DNA of 34,464 nucleotides, taken from assembly GCA_017408985.1 (NCBI GenBank), contig JAFQTO010000046.1:1-34464 (forward strand), given 5' to 3'. A program made the translations under genes and the position numbers. Each line of letters starts with the position of its first letter. Positions within the stretch are counted from its first letter, which is position 1. Origin of the DNA: Clostridia bacterium (lineage in GTDB: Bacteria > Bacillota > Clostridia > Oscillospirales > Butyricicoccaceae). This document shows positions 30,853 to 34,464 of this stretch, piece by piece. The notes beneath the pieces are model-generated. The model was not told the DNA's origin. It saw only the letters and a list, made by a program, of their open reading frames with translations, and searched no databases.

Positions 30853-32523
30853 ATGAAAAAGCTTATCGCTCTTACCCTTGCGCTCATTATGTGTCTGGGC
30901 CTGTTTGCCGCCTGCGGCGACAAGGACACCACCGCAGATGACAAGAACACCCCCGATACAAGCGACACAAACAATGACGCAAACAACGACAACAAGGGCA
31001 ACGAAACCCCCGACCCCACCCCGGATCCTGCTCCCACCCCCACACCCGATCCTACCCCCACACCTGACCCCGCTCCTACTCCCACACCCACACCCGACCC
31101 CGTTGAGTCCACCGTCAAGGAGTTGCTTCTGGACGCTACCGACGGTCTGACCGTCGCTATCGCCAACCCCGGCGAGTCCTCCATCTCCGCCCGTAAGGGC
31201 ATCGTTGCCGAAAAGGGCATGGTCCTGCTGGCTGAGTACAACGCAGTCGGTATGGTCCGCAAGGCTGATTATGCTTTCAGCTGGGCAGAGCTGGGTCTTG
31301 AGGGCGAGGCTTGGGAATACTTGGGCTCCACCTTTGAGGTCGACTTTGCCGATCCCGCAAAGCCCGTTATCGTCAAAAAGCCCACCCAGAAGAGCGCATT
31401 TGCTTACGAAGGCCGCGGCAGCATCCCCTTCGAGGGCGACAACTACATCAAGCTCCCCATCGGCAACTATGAGATCAAGGGCAACCTCTGCAACGCAGGC
31501 TACAACGGTACCAACCTTGTCAACGAGAGCGGCAACCACATCCGCAGATGGGGCGACAAGTTCTCCGCAGGCAAGACCGACGTCAAGTGGACTCACGACT
31601 CTGCATATACCTGGTGCTTCTTTATGGTCTGCGATATGTACAACGTATTCGCTTACGCCGCAATCAGCTCCGACCCCTCCACCTACAGCGCAAGCTACGA
31701 AGCTCCCGACCCTGCAAATATGACCAAGATCTTCGGCTTCGGCGGCTTTATGTTCGGTACTAATAACGCTCTGGGCACTATGACCGCTATGTTTGAAGAG
31801 GGACTGGGCAAGGAAGTCTCCAAAGACGTCAAGTACCTGTCTGCAAACAGCTCCAGCTCCACCTGGAATATGCACGAGCTGTTCTCCTCCGACGTGCGCA
31901 CCGATCCCGAAATGGTCATCTTCACCGGCTCCGGCGAAGAGGCAGGCACCTGGCTTGAGACCAAGGAATACGACTACGTCATCCTCCAGACCGGCCGTGA
32001 CAACACCCTGGGCGGCGGAGACAATCGCACCATTTACGCCGCAACCAAGATCGCCAAGCTGGCTTATGAAAAGAACCCCGACGTCAAGATAGTTATCGTC
32101 GCGCCCTACGGCCACAACGCAACCTGGCCCGACACTCCCGAAGTCACAAACCACAAGGACCACGTTGCCCTGATCAACAAGGAAGCAGAGGATACCGTTG
32201 AGTCCATCAAGGAAGCAGGCATCGACAACGTAGTTATGGTCTCCGTCGGTGACGTATTCGAGGCTTATGCCGAGACGGGCGATCTTAACGATCTGTTCCT
32301 TGAGAATGACGGCCGCGAGACCCGTATCAATCTGGGCAACCGCGCAAGCACCAAGGGCGCATACCTGACCGCCTGCGCTATCTACGCCGCCGCAACAGGC
32401 AACTCCCCCGTTGGTCTCAGCACTCTGGGCGAGAGAGACCTGAACACCGCTACCGACTGTGCTATCTCTGCTGACGATGCAGCCGCCCTGCAGGCACTTG
32501 CCGCCGCCGTCGTGCTTAAGTAA
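30853..32523 (+). CDS. lipoprotein with SGNH/DUF4886-like domain, active site apparently degenerate
   Basis: 556 residues. Signal peptide with lipobox LFAAC (Cys21), then an Asn/Asp/Pro/Thr linker (~25-85) with TPDPTP units. A beta-rich domain (~90-285) follows. From ~293 the outline resembles SGNH hydrolases of the DUF4886 type: IFGFGGFMFGTNN where the GNS nucleophile block would stand (297-302, no Ser), YDYVILQTGRDNT, VKIVIVAPYG, and GAYLTACAIYAAATGNSPVG. The usual DxxHPS motif is replaced by NDGRETRINLGNRAS (485-499), so the catalytic His is missing. It may be a binding protein, or the alignment may be wrong. AAGGAG before the ATG. Confidence 0.7.
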   Translation: MKKLIALTLALIMCLGLFAACGDKDTTADDKNTPDTSDTNNDANNDNKGNETPDPTPDPAPTPTPDPTPTPDPAPTPTPTPDPVESTVKELLLDATDGLTVAIANPGESSISARKGIVAEKGMVLLAEYNAVGMVRKADYAFSWAELGLEGEAWEYLGSTFEVDFADPAKPVIVKKPTQKSAFAYEGRGSIPFEGDNYIKLPIGNYEIKGNLCNAGYNGTNLVNESGNHIRRWGDKFSAGKTDVKWTHDSAYTWCFFMVCDMYNVFAYAAISSDPSTYSASYEAPDPANMTKIFGFGGFMFGTNNALGTMTAMFEEGLGKEVSKDVKYLSANSSSSTWNMHELFSSDVRTDPEMVIFTGSGEEAGTWLETKEYDYVILQTGRDNTLGGGDNRTIYAATKIAKLAYEKNPDVKIVIVAPYGHNATWPDTPEVTNHKDHVALINKEAEDTVESIKEAGIDNVVMVSVGDVFEAYAETGDLNDLFLENDGRETRINLGNRASTKGAYLTACAIYAAATGNSPVGLSTLGERDLNTATDCAISADDAAALQALAAAVVLK

Positions 32524-32574
32524 GAAAATTTCCCCACCTTCGCAATATCGCAAATATATAAACAACTGTCAAAA

Positions 32575-32612
32575 GGGTCCTCATAAGATCATTCTTATGG
32601 GGGCCCGTTTTA
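32575..32612 (+). terminator. intrinsic terminator of the lipoprotein operon
   Basis: GGGTCCTCATAAG (32575-32587) and CTTATGGGGGCCC (32594-32606) pair with two G-U pairs around a six-base loop, then GTTTTAATT. Confidence 0.8.
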
Positions 32613-32629
32613 ATTGGTCGTTCACCTAC

Positions 32630-32736
32630 GGCGGCATATCGCCGCCTATCCGATCGGTCGGCAACGCCGACACCCCAACTTTCCAATATTCAATATTTAT
32701 TATTCACTGCCCGCACTGCGGGCCTTGGGTTTTTTG
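32630..32736. repeat. three short palindromes of the array type
   Basis: GGCGGC-ATATC-GCCGCC (32630-32646), GTCGGC-AAC-GCCGAC (32657-32671) and GCCCGC-ACT-GCGGGC (32709-32723). All have 6-bp stems and 3-5 base loops, as in the 19.9-20.1 kb array. The third is followed by CTTGGGTTTTTTG and can end transcription. Confidence 0.6.
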
Positions 32737-32825
32737 TTTCTTAAAATACAGTTAACAAACGTCCTGATTTTGGCGGGTTTTACAGCCCGAATACCATATT
32801 TTTGTGTAATATGCACAAAAATTAA

Positions 32826-32835
32826 GGGGGGGGGG
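32826..32835 (+). repeat. homopolymeric G10 tract upstream of the SBP promoter
   Basis: Ten consecutive Gs end 17 bases before the -35 box of the substrate-binding protein gene. Such tracts can change length by slipped-strand mispairing. Confidence 0.6.
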
Positions 32836-32852
32836 TTTGTCAAATGTGCGAA

Positions 32853-32881
32853 TTGACAACGAAATATCGACAGAGTAGAAT
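32853..32881 (+). promoter_or_regulatory. promoter of the substrate-binding protein gene
   Basis: TTGACA (32853-32858), 17 bases, TAGAAT (32876-32881). AAGGAGG follows eight bases before the ATG at 32926. Confidence 0.78.
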
Positions 32882-32925
32882 GAAATAAAGCTGAAACACG
32901 CTTAAATAACAAGGAGGATATACTA

Positions 32926-34464
32926 ATGAAGAAGTACTTAGCACTGTTATTGGCAGTTCTGATGCTTGTTGCTGCTTTTGCCGGATGCGGCAAGGACAAT
33001 TCCCAGGCTGATGACAAGAACAATGACAAAGACGTCGTTGACAACAAGGACAACGACAACAAGGACAACAAAGACAACGAGCAGAACAAAGACAACGAGC
33101 AGAACAAAGACAACCAGCAGAACACCGAACCCGAGAAGAAAGAGCCCTACGGCTGGTACCGTACCGCTATGACCGCCGGCGCTACCACCGCTAACCAGCT
33201 GACCACTCAGGGCACCCAGGAAGGCGAGCTGATCAACCCCACCTCCATCTATCTGTACAGATCGGTTATCGATCCCGATTCTGTTGCAGGCTGGAAGAAT
33301 GATTTTGAACTGGCAGCAAGCTGGCCTACCCCTGTTGGTACAGACGGTCTGACCTGGGAAGTCAAGATCCGTGAGGACGGCAAGTGGGCAAACGGCGATC
33401 CTATCACCATTGATGACGTGATCTTCACCTATCAGTGCTACGCAGACCCCAAGATGCAGTATCTGTCTGCTTCTTCTCTGACCGGTTCCGCATACGGCAA
33501 GATCAAGAACCTGTATGATTATCAGATGGGCACAGTTGCTACATGGGACGAAGTCGGCATCAAGAAGATCGACGATTACACCATGCAGGTAACCACCGAA
33601 ACAGTCCTCCCCATGGATAACGTATGGAGAATTCTTGACCGCCAGCTGATCCACGAAAAGACCTATATGGATAACATGAACGCTGACGGCACCGCTACCA
33701 CTTACGGTACCTCTGTTGAGACCTATATGTCCGCAGGTCCCTTCAAGCTCGTTGAGTGGATCCCCGATGCAAAGTTCGTATTCGAGCGTAACGAGAACTA
33801 CATCTACGCTGACGAAATCAAGATCGAAGGCCTTATCAAGACCGTTGTTCCCGAGAAGGGCACCCAGCTCCAGATGTTCCTCAACGGCGAGCTTGATTAC
33901 GTTGCTCTGTCCTACAACGATTGGGAGCAGTTCGAAGACGATCCTCGCGTCTATGAGTACAATTCCAACACCTCCACATGGATCATGTGCAACGTCGGTA
34001 ATACCGAAAACGACGGCCTGATCGGCGACCTGAACTACCGCGAAGCTATGTTCTACGGCATCGACCGTGTAGGTATGGCTGACATTCTGACTTGCTTCCC
34101 CACCACCTCCAACGTCCGTCCCGAGACTGTTGCTAACCCCATAACCGGTCTGCTGTACTGGGATATCGAGCGTGATTGGCTGCTGACTCCCGAAGAGTCC
34201 TATGACGTTGCCAAGGCAAATCAGTTCCTGACCAAGGCTTACGAGCCCAGAAATCTGACCACCTCTGACTTCACCATCCTCTACACCGAGTCCTCTGCAA
34301 TCGTCGGCGCAACCGCTGAGATTCTGCAGAAGGAGTTTGAGAAGACCTTCGGCAACAAGCTGGTCCTCAAGCTGGATGCAAAGCCCTCCTCCATCGTTAA
34401 CAGCCAGCGCCGCTGGGATCCCGATAATCCTAACGCATACCAGGCATCTCTCGGCTATCTGCTC
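32926..34464 (+). CDS. ABC transporter substrate-binding lipoprotein, peptide/nickel type (partial)
   Basis: 513 codons are present without a stop; the C-terminus is beyond the window. Signal peptide with lipobox FAGC (Cys21). Residues ~22-72 are an Asp/Asn/Lys/Gln linker containing three 18-base repeats. The body has the family-5 (OppA/DppA) pattern: DGLTWEVKIREDGKWANGD, DDVIFTYQCYADP, SAGPFKLVEWIPDAKFVFERN, FLNGELDYVALS and NYREAMFYGIDRVGMAD. It should capture peptides or related solutes for an ABC importer, whose permease and ATPase genes are expected downstream. ATG with AAGGAGG eight bases upstream. Confidence 0.92.
   Translation, partial: MKKYLALLLAVLMLVAAFAGCGKDNSQADDKNNDKDVVDNKDNDNKDNKDNEQNKDNEQNKDNQQNTEPEKKEPYGWYRTAMTAGATTANQLTTQGTQEGELINPTSIYLYRSVIDPDSVAGWKNDFELAASWPTPVGTDGLTWEVKIREDGKWANGDPITIDDVIFTYQCYADPKMQYLSASSLTGSAYGKIKNLYDYQMGTVATWDEVGIKKIDDYTMQVTTETVLPMDNVWRILDRQLIHEKTYMDNMNADGTATTYGTSVETYMSAGPFKLVEWIPDAKFVFERNENYIYADEIKIEGLIKTVVPEKGTQLQMFLNGELDYVALSYNDWEQFEDDPRVYEYNSNTSTWIMCNVGNTENDGLIGDLNYREAMFYGIDRVGMADILTCFPTTSNVRPETVANPITGLLYWDIERDWLLTPEESYDVAKANQFLTKAYEPRNLTTSDFTILYTESSAIVGATAEILQKEFEKTFGNKLVLKLDAKPSSIVNSQRRWDPDNPNAYQASLGYLL
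33070..33123 (+). repeat. three 18-base direct repeats in the lipoprotein linker
   Basis: AAAGACAACGAGCAGAAC occurs three times in tandem (33070, 33088, 33106; the last with one change), encoding KDNEQN, KDNEQN, KDNQQN. This in-frame repeat lengthens the flexible linker behind the lipid anchor. Confidence 0.85.

Larger units (their letters stand above)
32524..32852. other. intergenic region with terminators, palindromes and a G10 run
   Basis: After the lipoprotein stop come a strong terminator, two short palindromes of the array type, an AT-rich AATATTCAATATTT stretch, a further hairpin with T-run and a run of ten Gs (32826-32835). No gene is seen. The small frames present here are chance. 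Confidence 0.6.

Noticed and set aside
29634-31262. 542-codon minus-strand frame opposite the first two lipoproteins
   Set aside because: Spans two genes and their gap; its Gly/Val/Ser repeat is the reverse of the Pro/Asp/Thr linker.
30691-32565. 624-codon minus-strand frame opposite the SGNH-like lipoprotein
   Set aside because: Long only because of codon bias of the real gene; low-complexity Gly/Val/Cys with no start signal.

Overview
The window looks like a chromosomal segment of a GC-moderate, low-redundancy Clostridia genome, most likely a gut Oscillospiraceae/Ruminococcaceae-type Bacillota. The pointers are strong purine-rich Shine-Dalgarno sites, TTGACA/TATAAT promoters, a T-box, a ZTP riboswitch, many intrinsic terminators, lipobox-type lipoproteins and a fermentative pflB-pflA pair. 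No ribosomal RNA operon, CRISPR array or intact transposase is visible. The genus is an inference.

Layout. 1-420 is AT-rich and carries the start of a likely TnpV-type transposon protein on the minus strand. 370-964 is a scrambled tRNA-Ser(CGA) locus: one intact tRNA, one extra copy of its 5' end and two extra copies of its 3' end, separated by GC-rich hairpins and terminators. 1135-4143 holds a MATE exporter, an unknown membrane protein and a Cof-type HAD phosphatase. 4194-5714 (minus) is an M20 carboxypeptidase and an MmcQ/YjbR protein. A TIM-barrel epimerase follows at 5846-6592. 6657-9508 (minus) is an operon of exonuclease III, an NahK-like N-acetylhexosamine 1-kinase and GalE.

9631-14160 (plus) is an operon of a Tet(M)/EF-G-like ribosome GTPase fused to a Rae1/YacP-like NYN nuclease, a PHP phosphatase and a predicted acyltransferase. 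A small ferritin-like protein has its ribosome site in the arm of a terminator-like hairpin. A Trp T-box then controls a stand-alone trpB. 16377-19735 is an AraC regulator, an AlkP-superfamily hydrolase, a PHP phosphatase and a radical SAM protein. The 448-base gap after it contains an array of short, different but internally self-complementary hairpins with a repeated ATATCACG spacer.

The second half holds an NhaC-family antiporter (minus), a Gfo/Idh/MocA oxidoreductase (plus), an AlkP paralogue plus PepV-like dipeptidase (minus), and pflB-pflA (minus) behind a ZTP riboswitch. The end is a run of three lipoproteins (plus): an M14-like carboxypeptidase, an SGNH-like protein with an apparently degenerate active site, and an oligopeptide-type ABC substrate-binding protein cut by the window end.

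The most unusual items are the hairpin array and its relatives (tRNA-Ser locus, inside the GTPase-nuclease linker, and at 32.6-32.7 kb) and the ribosome-GTPase/A-site-nuclease fusion. All functions are read from sequence motifs by eye; no search was run.
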